From Parapedobacter sp051400755 (GTDB lineage Bacteria > Bacteroidota > Bacteroidia > Sphingobacteriales > Sphingobacteriaceae), in contig NZ_JBLFFL010000010.1 in the NCBI RefSeq assembly GCF_051400755.1, positions 1 through 64,000 on the forward strand: a DNA stretch of 64,000 nucleotides. Direction: 5' to 3'. The position numbers and the translations under genes were made by a program. Under the pieces are notes generated by a model. It saw only the letters and a program-made list of their open reading frames with translations, made no database searches and was not told the DNA's origin. Of this stretch, positions 18,387 to 26,161 are shown piece by piece (positions within the stretch are counted from its first letter, which is position 1; the number at the start of each line of letters is the position of its first letter).

Positions 18387-19166
18387 TTATGGTAACCTAA
18401 GGGATTTCCCGAAGAAATAACCGAAGTAAAAATTGATATATCGATATAGCGTTCGCGCTGCTACAACAAATGGATTTTCACTATTCCTCAGAAAGTCCCG
18501 CTTCATCGTGCTCGGTTCAGCAGCGGAATTTACTTGATCAAAAACAGCCTTATGATCCTCAAAAAAAAGTGCTTTCCCGCCTTTTCTTAAGAAGGACATC
18601 ATCATCCGGAATTCTGTTTGGTCTCCCGATATGCCTTCGGCATAAGGCCCGAATTTCTCAAGGAAATCACTTTTACGAAGGTGCGGATGATCACTATAAT
18701 ATGCAAATTTACCGAGCCCGGGAGACCAAGGGCTAAACAGCATTTCCGAAAACCCGTGCTTAAGAGGAACCAAGTACGGGTAACGATTGTAGGCGTAAAA
18801 CCGGACCATATCAAACCGTTCGTTTTCCTTCAGCAGTTCCAATCCCTGCTGCAAGTTACGCGGCGCATCAGCGGTCGGCACAAAATCTTCCTGTACATAG
18901 AGGGTATACCGAGTATTGACAACTTTTTGTCCTTTGTTCAGGTTATTCCCTAAACCTCCATTCACCGGCGAAGTGATGATACGCACCGGATACTTAGCCG
19001 CCAGCCCCGTGATATAGTCGAGATGATCTGATTTGCTGCTGTCATCTGAAACTACGATTTCGGCAAAAGCACATCCGAGTTCATTAAACTTAGCAAGCAA
19101 CCTTTCCAACGACCTACTTCGGTTGTGATGCGTAATTAAAAGGGTCACGTCGTTAAACTGATACAT
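18387..19166 (-). CDS. GT2-family glycosyltransferase
   Basis: A 259-residue GT-A protein. VTLLITHHNRSRSL forms the first strand and VVSDDSS the second. NGGLGNNLNKG follows, and VQEDFVPT takes the place of a normal DxD, so metal binding may use ED. The ATG at 19166 is preferred: the frame extends 16 residues upstream with Cys- and Arg-rich sequence that would overlap the preceding gene. With the chosen start only 5 bases separate the genes. Confidence 0.78.
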   Translation of the reverse strand: MYQFNDVTLLITHHNRSRSLERLLAKFNELGCAFAEIVVSDDSSKSDHLDYITGLAAKYPVRIITSPVNGGLGNNLNKGQKVVNTRYTLYVQEDFVPTADAPRNLQQGLELLKENERFDMVRFYAYNRYPYLVPLKHGFSEMLFSPWSPGLGKFAYYSDHPHLRKSDFLEKFGPYAEGISGDQTEFRMMMSFLRKGGKALFFEDHKAVFDQVNSAAEPSTMKRDFLRNSENPFVVAARTLYRYINFYFGYFFGKSLRLP

Positions 19167-19171
19167 GGCAT

Positions 19172-19840
19172 TTAGTTGGAATCTTCGGAAACACGAACAT
19201 GCAACCGTTCCCAATTGCCGCTCTCCGGATTAAATTGCTTAATGACTTTTGCTGGATTGCCCACCGCTACTGAAAACGGAGGAATATCCTTTGTTACTAC
19301 ACTACCCGCACCGATTATTGTGTGTTTACCCAACGTGACCCCCGCAGTAATGACGCTATTTGCTCCTATCCAAACGTCGTCCGAAATGATTATTTCCGCG
19401 CGCGTTTCCTTTTGCTGGCTGGGAGGTGTGTGCACATCTTCATACCCATGGTTTAAACCTGAGATCACGATATTCTGTGCGATCATTACATTATTTCCGA
19501 TCTGCACCGGGCCAATGATGACGCATCCCAATCCTACGATCGTATTATTTCCGACCACGACAGCGCCCACCGCATTATTTACTGTCGCAAAATCTTCGAT
19601 AACGCTCTGCGATCCTATCCGAAAATCATTGTAGGGAAATACGTCCATCCGTGTGCTCCGCCTGATAATTGACGCGCTGCCCCGCTTGTGTACAAACGGG
19701 TTATAAAGCAACCGTACCCAAAGCCGTGGGCGGTAGTCATTTCCGGGCTTCAGCATCCACAAGGCAAGTTTCTTTAGGGTGTCATTTGATTTCAAAAAAG
19801 CCGTAAGCATAGCTGAGATATCGTTAAGTATACGCTTCAA
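19172..19840 (-). CDS. Left-handed beta-helix (hexapeptide) acyltransferase
   Basis: A 222-residue LbH-type O-acetyltransferase. Hexapeptide repeats run from about residue 75 to 195, with the catalytic-type His in SGLNHGYEDVHTPP and the closing motif VAVGNPAKVIK. The frame opens with a TTG at 19840 whose bases overlap the TGA of the 32-residue ORF just upstream (TTGA), suggesting translational coupling. An ATG at 19810 is an alternative start that loses ten residues. It would acetylate a sugar, probably of the polymer made here. Confidence 0.82.
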   Translation of the reverse strand: MKRILNDISAMLTAFLKSNDTLKKLALWMLKPGNDYRPRLWVRLLYNPFVHKRGSASIIRRSTRMDVFPYNDFRIGSQSVIEDFATVNNAVGAVVVGNNTIVGLGCVIIGPVQIGNNVMIAQNIVISGLNHGYEDVHTPPSQQKETRAEIIISDDVWIGANSVITAGVTLGKHTIIGAGSVVTKDIPPFSVAVGNPAKVIKQFNPESGNWERLHVRVSEDSN

Positions 19841-19935
19841 TTATCCGGGCCTACCTCCTGATTGGATTTCAGTCCAATAAGGAAACCGATTACAAGGCAA
19901 ACAATACCGGGGAGAATAAAAATTTCAAAAGGCAT
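19837..19935 (-). CDS. 32-residue single-span membrane peptide (small ORF)
   Basis: Between the O-antigen ligase gene and the acyltransferase gene the minus strand has an intact ATG-to-TGA frame of 32 codons. It reads as a short N-terminus (MPFEIF), one hydrophobic span of about 18 residues rich in Ile, Leu, Val and Gly, then a polar tail KSNQEVGPDN. Its stop overlaps the TTG start of the acyltransferase gene, and it fills most of an otherwise 115-base gap in a tightly packed operon. The protein is not recognised. A chance frame of this length is possible; the position, hydrophobic pattern and overlap are what favour a real gene. Confidence 0.5.
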   Translation of the reverse strand: MPFEIFILPGIVCLVIGFLIGLKSNQEVGPDN

Positions 19936-19955
19936 AAGGACGGTTTTTTTTAAAA

Positions 19956-21413
19956 TTACGAATTGCCTGATGGTTTGCCATCGAACTGATTGTCATTTTT
20001 TAACTCTTTATCCCAACGTGGCCCGAGCAGCACCAGCACCCAAGAAAGATAGATAACAAAAGACGATGGCTGGTTATTGATGACTTCGTTTCCGTAACTA
20101 CTAACCAAGATCCCGGCATAACCCGCAGTCAGGGCCAGCAGCTTTACTTTCAAGCCTTTGTTTTGAATACGCCAAACAATGCCACAGCACTTTCCAAGAA
20201 TATACATCATCATACTGAACCACAGGGTGAGGCCTACAATTCCATACATCGCCCACACTTTTACCCAATAGCTATCTGGCTGAACACTCGAAAGGAAGGT
20301 TCCTTTGTTGTATTCCATTCCGAAATATCCAATTGTGCCTAAACCATCTCCAAATGGCTTATCACGCAGGTAATTCCGTAACACCCGTTGGCTATGTAGA
20401 CGAACGTTTAATGACGCATCTTCGGGGTCCAAAGCAGTCCTTAATCGGTATATGTCGTAATTGCCATTTCCGATGTATGTAAACTTAAGTACCCCCAGCA
20501 GCCCGATAAAAAGAACGGTGCCGACTCCAATCGCTTTATAATTTTTACTGAGTAACAATGCAAAAAAAACACCCACAATGATAACCGAAAGCGATCCTCT
20601 TGTACCGGAAATCAACATTCCATAGAACATCATCGCCGCAGCTGAAAAAAGAAGGATTCGCTTCCATAATTTATAAGGTCCAAATGCTAAAATCAGTGCA
20701 ATTAACCCGATATGTGCCTGTGATGCACCAAATTGTCCGGCATCACTATAAAAGGAAAAAACACGCAATCTGGAAAACACGATGTGCGTAATGTCTCCCC
20801 CCTCATCCAGAAATTGCTGCTCGCCGGGGAACAAGCCGATATGTTTCTGTTTTACACCATTCAAAGCAGCGATAAGCGAAAACGCAATGATTGCGATGAT
20901 AAATACATCTACAGACCTTACCTTGTCAACCACCACAAAAAAAAGGGGCACAACCAACAAGGGGTATAAAGCGACGGTTCGTAGTTCTCGGATTGCTCCC
21001 GCAAAATTGGCAGTAGGATTGAAGACCTCTAAAACACTAATTACGAACCAAAGCAACATGAGCAAATTGACGTCATTGCGTATGCGTGCCCAATGTTCTT
21101 TCTTATAATGATATAGTGCGGAAAACCAAGTAAGCACTAGCAGACACTCCGGTAAGATCCCATAATTGAATCCACCTATTTCCCGCCCAATGGTCGTCAA
21201 AAAGAACCCGAAGCAGATGAAAAGAAACGCGCTGAATATGGGTTTCTGAAAAACCGCCAATAAAAAGAAAACGGAAAAACAAAGAGCAATAACAAGTATC
21301 GGGAAAAAGACATCATAGGTCACTGTAAGCCACCCAACAACGAGGGGTATGAGCACACCAACAACAAATGACAATAAAAATGCTTTCGATTTACGTTGAA
21401 CAAGTGTACTCAT
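19956..21413 (-). CDS. O-antigen ligase/polymerase family membrane protein (Wzy-like)
   Basis: A 485-residue membrane protein with about twelve hydrophobic segments. One large periplasmic loop follows the GTRGS motif (LISGTRGSLSVIIVG) and runs to about residue 390. It contains VLRNYLRDKPFGDGLGTIG, the usual Wzy_C/WaaL loop signature with a key Arg and a GxG stretch. It would polymerise or ligate the lipid-linked repeat units. It follows the Wzz/BY-kinase gene by 49 bases, the normal partner for chain-length control. Confidence 0.82.
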   Translation of the reverse strand: MSTLVQRKSKAFLLSFVVGVLIPLVVGWLTVTYDVFFPILVIALCFSVFFLLAVFQKPIFSAFLFICFGFFLTTIGREIGGFNYGILPECLLVLTWFSALYHYKKEHWARIRNDVNLLMLLWFVISVLEVFNPTANFAGAIRELRTVALYPLLVVPLFFVVVDKVRSVDVFIIAIIAFSLIAALNGVKQKHIGLFPGEQQFLDEGGDITHIVFSRLRVFSFYSDAGQFGASQAHIGLIALILAFGPYKLWKRILLFSAAAMMFYGMLISGTRGSLSVIIVGVFFALLLSKNYKAIGVGTVLFIGLLGVLKFTYIGNGNYDIYRLRTALDPEDASLNVRLHSQRVLRNYLRDKPFGDGLGTIGYFGMEYNKGTFLSSVQPDSYWVKVWAMYGIVGLTLWFSMMMYILGKCCGIVWRIQNKGLKVKLLALTAGYAGILVSSYGNEVINNQPSSFVIYLSWVLVLLGPRWDKELKNDNQFDGKPSGNS

Positions 21414-21462
21414 GGCACTAATCGAAATAAGGAATAATCACAGCAACGCTAAACATACAAAA

Positions 21463-23601
21463 TCATGCAACCCTTACCATGTTAAACACCCAACCTAAAA
21501 AACCAGGTTGTTTTCGGAGATATTCAATATATTCTTGATCTTCATCGCGCACGGTGCTGTCGGCTTTGAAAACCGCAATATTCTTATCCGTAAACATCAA
21601 CCATTCTTTCACCTTGTTAAAATCTTGCAAGCAGTCAATATCGATGATAATGATGTCAAACTGGCTTCTTAAAATATCAAAACCGGCAATAAGGCTTTTT
21701 GTGTCCTTTATCTCAAGAAGCGAGCCTCTGGACGTGTTCTTGCTTAATACCGTTATTCGATCTTCCGTACGGATTTCTTTTAAGGTTAAGAATGTTTCGA
21801 AATTCTGCTCATTCGGTATTTTTTTATTAGTGATCAACGTCAATAAATCAGGTGCATGTTCACAGATAAGCAAGACTTTTTGGCCTGTTAGCGCAAATGC
21901 ATAAGCAAGGCTTGAAGAAACAAATGTCTTGCCTTCCCCGAAATGCAGACTGGTAATTCCCAATACCTTCCCCTGATCTTCTGCGAGCGCAGCACTCAAC
22001 TCAAACCGAAGTGATCTTATACAGTCTTTGTAAACTGAATAATCAACTACACCACCATCGTCAGCCCAAATATTTCTTAAATCTTTATCGTCCTCGCCAA
22101 TGTAATTTACTGTACTTACTACTTTACCACGTGTTAACTCGGTCAACTGTCTAGGCGTTCGTACCTTCTTATCCAGCAAGAAAATAAAAAATAGTGCAGA
22201 AAAACATAATGCGGAGCTCGCAACTGCTGACAGCGCGAGATAAATTCTCTGCTTCGAATCTTCTCCTTGGCCCGGTATCCCCGATTCTACCAATGTAAGT
22301 ATCATACCGCTCGTATTGTTGGCGATAGACGCTTGATTATAGCGGTCCAGTGCTTCGGTATACTCTTTCGTTGCCAAATCAGCATCCCTGAGCAAACTTT
22401 GGGCGCCTACATCTGCCGGTATCATCGCATTGTATTGTGCTCTTCGCGTACTTATTTCGGTCTGGATCGAAGAGACACTGTTTTCTGCTAAAGCCAATTG
22501 CGTTTCAAGCCGCATGCGTTCAGCAACCAGGCTTTGCCGGTTGGCTTGCGAATTGCCGGTATTGCGAGTCGATGAACTGGCGACCTTAGCCGATCTTAAG
22601 CGCTGTAAGGAATCAACTGCTCGCTTATCTTCTGCATTAAACCCATTATCAATGTACCGCTGATTAGCAAGCTGGAGTTGATTTTCCAAGTTAATGAGTT
22701 CATTGTTGCCAGCCGAAGAAGGCGAGTTCAAGTCGCGGTCATTGGGGTTCTCGAGTTTGGAGTTAATACTAGCGATTGCCCCTCTTAACGATGCGATCTC
22801 CCGCCTCACTTCGGACTCACGATTCTCATAAGCGAGTATCTGCTGATAAAGCACATCAGATTGGCCGCCCTTGCTACTTGCCCCTGTATACGATCGATAG
22901 CTGGCCAGCTGTGCATTTTTTTGATTCATAATCCGCTCCTTGTTTCGTATAATAGAATCAAGCAACGCCAACGATTTCTTGCTCTCTGAGGAACTCGCGC
23001 TATTATACCGATAAATAAAGTCAGAAGCTAACGTATTGACGACGTAGGCAGATAGATCGGGGTTTTCAGAGCCAAATTCAGCATAAATGTAGTCGAGTTC
23101 TTCTTTGACATTAATATCCAATTGCTTCGACAGGTTTTTATCGTCATATTTCATTGAAGTTACCAAATCCATGAGTCCGAGCGCTTCGTTGTCCTTAACG
23201 GTTAACAACGATTGGTTCGTTAACTTGCTTTTGAATGCCTGCAAAACGGTTTCCTTTTTTTCGTGAGAAAGGTCATTGAGTAATTGAGAATATGGACGAA
23301 ATGGCTTTTCGGGATGTTCCAGATCGTAGATAATCAGCCGATAAGATAACGCATCCAGTTCCCGTTTCATCCGCATCATCTCAGCGATGCGGTACAACTG
23401 TTGCCAAACATGGTGACGTTCCGGATTGGCCGATAGCAACTGCTCAGAGACTCCCGATTCAGCACCGATCATTGCTCGAGATACATATTGTTTGGGCAAA
23501 TCTTTGACCAAGAAATAGGTGATTGCCAAACTGGCCAGCGGAACCATGATGATTAACCATTTATACTGCCAAAGGAAAGAGAGTAATTTCTTAATATCCA
23601 T
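21463..23601 (-). CDS. Wzz-type co-polymerase fused to a degenerate BY-kinase domain
   Basis: A 712-residue polysaccharide co-polymerase. A first helix (residues 14-32) is followed by a long periplasmic region with coiled-coil stretches (about 230-430), then a second helix near 450-475 and a cytoplasmic ATPase domain. Walker A is FGEGKT (555-559) and Walker B is IIIIDID (about 651-656). The second Walker motif, normally a DxD, reads LLICEHAPD, so its aspartates are lost. The C-terminus has two tyrosines (EYIEY) instead of a tyrosine cluster. ATP binding may persist, but autophosphorylation in the usual way looks doubtful. It probably sets chain length with the Wzy-like neighbour. Confidence 0.82.
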   Translation of the reverse strand: MDIKKLLSFLWQYKWLIIMVPLASLAITYFLVKDLPKQYVSRAMIGAESGVSEQLLSANPERHHVWQQLYRIAEMMRMKRELDALSYRLIIYDLEHPEKPFRPYSQLLNDLSHEKKETVLQAFKSKLTNQSLLTVKDNEALGLMDLVTSMKYDDKNLSKQLDINVKEELDYIYAEFGSENPDLSAYVVNTLASDFIYRYNSASSSESKKSLALLDSIIRNKERIMNQKNAQLASYRSYTGASSKGGQSDVLYQQILAYENRESEVRREIASLRGAIASINSKLENPNDRDLNSPSSAGNNELINLENQLQLANQRYIDNGFNAEDKRAVDSLQRLRSAKVASSSTRNTGNSQANRQSLVAERMRLETQLALAENSVSSIQTEISTRRAQYNAMIPADVGAQSLLRDADLATKEYTEALDRYNQASIANNTSGMILTLVESGIPGQGEDSKQRIYLALSAVASSALCFSALFFIFLLDKKVRTPRQLTELTRGKVVSTVNYIGEDDKDLRNIWADDGGVVDYSVYKDCIRSLRFELSAALAEDQGKVLGITSLHFGEGKTFVSSSLAYAFALTGQKVLLICEHAPDLLTLITNKKIPNEQNFETFLTLKEIRTEDRITVLSKNTSRGSLLEIKDTKSLIAGFDILRSQFDIIIIDIDCLQDFNKVKEWLMFTDKNIAVFKADSTVRDEDQEYIEYLRKQPGFLGWVFNMVRVA

Positions 23602-23619
23602 GATGTTAATCGTGATAAA

Positions 23620-24303
23620 CTATTGTTGAACTTCGTTAAGCGTCGTGCCTATAATCTCTTCTAATGCGTCTTTAGCTTTTAAAAAGTTTACCTCGATCTG
23701 GGAAAGTGCTGTAGAAGCCGCTGTGAAATTGGTTCGTGCACTACTGTAAGATTCGATCTGGGCTTCGCCTCTTTCAAATTTAAGCCGAGTATCCTCGAAA
23801 AGTGCTTTGCTTGCTTGAGCTTCTTCCGTTTTCACCTTTATCTCGTTTAGTAAAAATATGTAGTCGTAATACCGACTTTTCACCTCACTTTCGAGCACAC
23901 GTTCATAGTCTAACCGCTGAAGTTTGGCGATTTCATGCTCGGCTTTCGCTTGTTTCACTTCAAACGGCTTCTGCAAAAAACTGCCCGGGCTCAATGTTAT
24001 GCCGAACTGAAATCCATTAAATACAAATGGATTGTCTGGATTCAGCGCAGCACGATCCCCAGGTCGATAGTAATAGGATACATCGACGAAGTCTAAATAG
24101 GAAATCTTCGCTGCAGAAACTTGGCTCTTACTTCGCTCTTCTTCAACTTTTAGAATTTTGCTTTTGGGATAGTTGCTTTTTGCTAACTGGATATAAGATT
24201 CCAGCTGGCTGTAATTAATCTCTCCCATTATTGATTCCTGTGCTGATGAACCAAGGCTGACAGCCAAAACAGGCAACAAAAGGATGTAACGTACTTTTTT
24301 CAT
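23620..24303 (-). CDS. Short TolC-family outer-membrane-type protein
   Basis: A 227-residue exported protein with a signal peptide (MKKVRYILLLPVLAVSLGSSAQ). The mature part has the helical hairpins and turns of the TolC/OEP family. Examples are GFQFGITLSPGSFLQKPFEVKQA, RDYIFLLNEIKVKTEEAQA and EDTRLKFERGEAQ-type motifs. It is about half the usual TolC length of roughly 450 residues, so it holds one repeat only. Starts at 24303 or 24309 are both ATG; the longer frame to 24471 would run into the operator region. It sits 18 bases before the Wzz gene, where Wza would be expected in other systems. Confidence 0.72.
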   Translation of the reverse strand: MKKVRYILLLPVLAVSLGSSAQESIMGEINYSQLESYIQLAKSNYPKSKILKVEEERSKSQVSAAKISYLDFVDVSYYYRPGDRAALNPDNPFVFNGFQFGITLSPGSFLQKPFEVKQAKAEHEIAKLQRLDYERVLESEVKSRYYDYIFLLNEIKVKTEEAQASKALFEDTRLKFERGEAQIESYSSARTNFTAASTALSQIEVNFLKAKDALEEIIGTTLNEVQQ

Positions 24304-24434
24304 AGACATTATATAAATATTAGTATACCACCTACGCACACATGTAGTCCAATTCGAACGTGCTTGCATCAAGCGAAACAAAAGTGATACTATTTCCAGT
24401 GTTCTAACTCCAAGATCATACACAATTTCTTTTT

Positions 24435-24454
24435 TTGTAGTTGTACACCTACAA
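24435..24454. promoter_or_regulatory. Inverted repeat TTGTAG-N8-CTACAA upstream of the TolC-Wzz operon
   Basis: TTGTAG at 24435-24440 and CTACAA at 24449-24454 form a perfect 6-base inverted repeat with an 8-base spacer. It lies about 125 bases upstream of the TolC-family start, in the 194-base gap after the sugar transferase gene. The same element, with identical spacing, occurs at 26049-26068. A dimeric regulator binding site is the simplest reading. No clear TAnnTTTG box was found in this gap. Confidence 0.5.
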
Positions 24455-24497
24455 CTTAGGGCCAACGACAATATCTTTTTGAAACAAAACTTGTTGA

Positions 24498-25610
24498 CTA
24501 AACCTGCTCGCTTTGGATAAGTGCGGGGATTGTCTTCAAAATGATCTTTAAATCCATCAAAAAAGAATAGGATTCAGCATATTGATTGTCTAATTGCCTA
24601 CGCTCTGCATCCGACATCTCATTCCTCCCTCGCTTGCTTACCTGCCACAACCCTGTGATCCCTGCTGGCCCAAGGAAACGCATAGCCCATTCATCAGAAG
24701 TGAGCATCTGCGCCTCATACAACGGCAGCGGCCGGTTGCCGACCAGTGACATATCGCCTCTTAGCACATTAAACAATTGGGGCAGTTCATCCAAACTGGT
24801 ATTACGCAGGATGGAACCAAGTTTCGTCACCCTTGGGTCATGCTTTATTTTGATGAATGCCGAAACACCTCCATTTGACGCATATTGATTGAGAATAGCC
24901 AGTTTTTCTAACTCCCTATCTGCATTCACTTTCATCGAACGGAACTTATAAAAGTTAAATATCTTATAGCCCAAACCAGCCCTTTTACTTTTGTATATAA
25001 CAGGACCTTTTGAATCCAGCTTGATTAAAAAGGCAATGAGCAAAAGCAACGGCGACAGCATTAATAAGGCGGTACCGGCCGCTATAACATCGAACATGCG
25101 CTTAAAAAAAGGCATCTTGTATTCCTGCGTTGGCCGCTTATCTGGTGATGCAAACGGCTGATGTCCTAGCATCTTAAATTTGAACAAAAATCTAAGGCGC
25201 TCTTGGATATTAGCAATATTGAAAGGATAAAAGTAGATATCGCTTACATGAGACACAAAAGCACTTGTAATCGCCTTTTTATTATTTTTAAAGCCAAGGA
25301 GAATGATATTAATGCCGTGCGTCATTGGGTTGTTCCGGAGAGACAGCACAAATTTCAATAATTCAGCTGCGTCGTCTTCGATTTCCAGCAGTATAATATC
25401 TGGTATGGACAGCACTGACTGCGTCTTGATATGCTTCTCAAGCGCTGAAAGCTTTTCAAAACGAAGCACATCAATATCTTCATTTAGACCAGCATCTAAC
25501 TCGTCGACAAACTTGGTACCTAAATATGCAATTGAAATGGTTAAAAACTTATGCTCTTTTTTAGGTTCAGTTAATAAATCCATAGGTGTTCGCATTAAAT
25601 ATGTTTTCAA
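24498..25610 (-). CDS. Initiating polyprenyl sugar-1-phosphate transferase with pseudo-receiver N-terminus
   Basis: A 370-residue protein. Residues about 170-370 are the bacterial sugar transferase (WcaJ/PglC-type) domain. It has one membrane-entering segment (173-198), KRAGLGYKIFNFYKFRSM (209-226) and TSLDELPQLFNVLRGD with the catalytic Asp274-Glu275. It would load the first sugar phosphate onto undecaprenyl phosphate. Residues 20-150 look like a CheY receiver, but the key residues are changed: Glu76 at the phospho-Asp site, Gly106 at the Thr/Ser site and Tyr128 at the Lys site. The usual four-helix membrane N-terminus is missing. The start overlaps the response regulator gene by 44 bases; an ATG at 25583 would reduce this to 17. 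Confidence 0.8.
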   Translation of the reverse strand: MKTYLMRTPMDLLTEPKKEHKFLTISIAYLGTKFVDELDAGLNEDIDVLRFEKLSALEKHIKTQSVLSIPDIILLEIEDDAAELLKFVLSLRNNPMTHGINIILLGFKNNKKAITSAFVSHVSDIYFYPFNIANIQERLRFLFKFKMLGHQPFASPDKRPTQEYKMPFFKRMFDVIAAGTALLMLSPLLLLIAFLIKLDSKGPVIYKSKRAGLGYKIFNFYKFRSMKVNADRELEKLAILNQYASNGGVSAFIKIKHDPRVTKLGSILRNTSLDELPQLFNVLRGDMSLVGNRPLPLYEAQMLTSDEWAMRFLGPAGITGLWQVSKRGRNEMSDAERRQLDNQYAESYSFLMDLKIILKTIPALIQSEQV

Positions 25611-25956
25611 TGGCTTTCTTTAAGAGGGTGGGATCAAAAGGCTTATGAAGGCAGTTGTTTACGGGGTGTTGTACATTGCTTACTTCTTCCAAAACATTTT
25701 CAGAAGCCGACAATACGATAATAGGAATCTCGCTATATACTCCACTTACTTTAATGCATTTGAGAAAGGCCTTGCCATCCATGTGGGGCATCACCCAATC
25801 CATAATAATCAAATCCGGGATTTGTCGGCTTTCCAGCCAAAGGAATGCTTCATAGCCATTGGCGGCAACCTGCACATCAAATTCGGTTGAAAGTATGAAA
25901 CTTAACAACCGCTGAATGGTAGGTTCGTCTTCTATTAACAGTATTTTTTTCTTCAT
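25567..25956 (-). CDS. Single-domain response regulator (CheY-like)
   Basis: A 129-residue stand-alone receiver domain with no output domain. The acidic pair is Glu9-Asp10 (LLIEDEP), the phospho-acceptor is Asp53 (LIIMDWVMP), the switch Ser is Ser83 and the conserved Lys is Lys105 (HKPFDP). All catalytic residues are present, unlike the receiver-like domain in the next gene, which it overlaps. It probably signals by protein contact, perhaps to the sugar transferase. No histidine kinase gene is in the window. The 205-base gap upstream carries the TTGTAG-N8-CTACAA repeat. Confidence 0.85.
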   Translation of the reverse strand: MKKKILLIEDEPTIQRLLSFILSTEFDVQVAANGYEAFLWLESRQIPDLIIMDWVMPHMDGKAFLKCIKVSGVYSEIPIIVLSASENVLEEVSNVQHPVNNCLHKPFDPTLLKKAIENIFNANTYGFIN

Positions 25957-26048
25957 GCCCGATATGATGGATGAGGCGTCTAATTTTCACCAGCAAATCT
26001 CCATGATTTCTCATAAAAACGAACGAAAAAAACCTGTAATTCAGTCTA

Positions 26049-26068
26049 TTTGTAGCGATTCCGCTACA
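26049..26068. promoter_or_regulatory. Inverted repeat TTGTAG-N8-CTACAA upstream of the response regulator
   Basis: TTGTAG at 26049-26054 and CTACAA at 26063-26068 repeat the element found at 24435-24454. Here the arms extend by two more bases (TTGTAGCG / CGCTACAA, loop ATTC). The RNA could also fold into an 8-bp hairpin, but there is no U-tract on the minus strand, so an operator is more likely than a terminator. It lies 92 bases before the ATG. Confidence 0.5.
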
Positions 26069-26084
26069 ACTGGGCAACCAATGT

Positions 26085-26128
26085 ACCAAAAACAAAAAAC
26101 CGGCAAAGCGCTGTAAGGCTTTACCGGT
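26085..26128 (-). terminator. Rho-independent terminator of the PUL-like operon
   Basis: Arms AACCGGCAAAGC (26097-26108) and GCTTTACCGGTT (26117-26128) pair over 12 positions with one mismatch and an 8-base loop. On the minus strand the stem is followed by a T-rich run (complement of 26085-26096, TTTTTTGTTTTT). It lies 34 bases past the stop of the HEAT/DUF1080 gene. Confidence 0.8.
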
Positions 26129-26161
26129 TAGGATGCTGCTGTGGTTGAAAAATTTTCGAAG

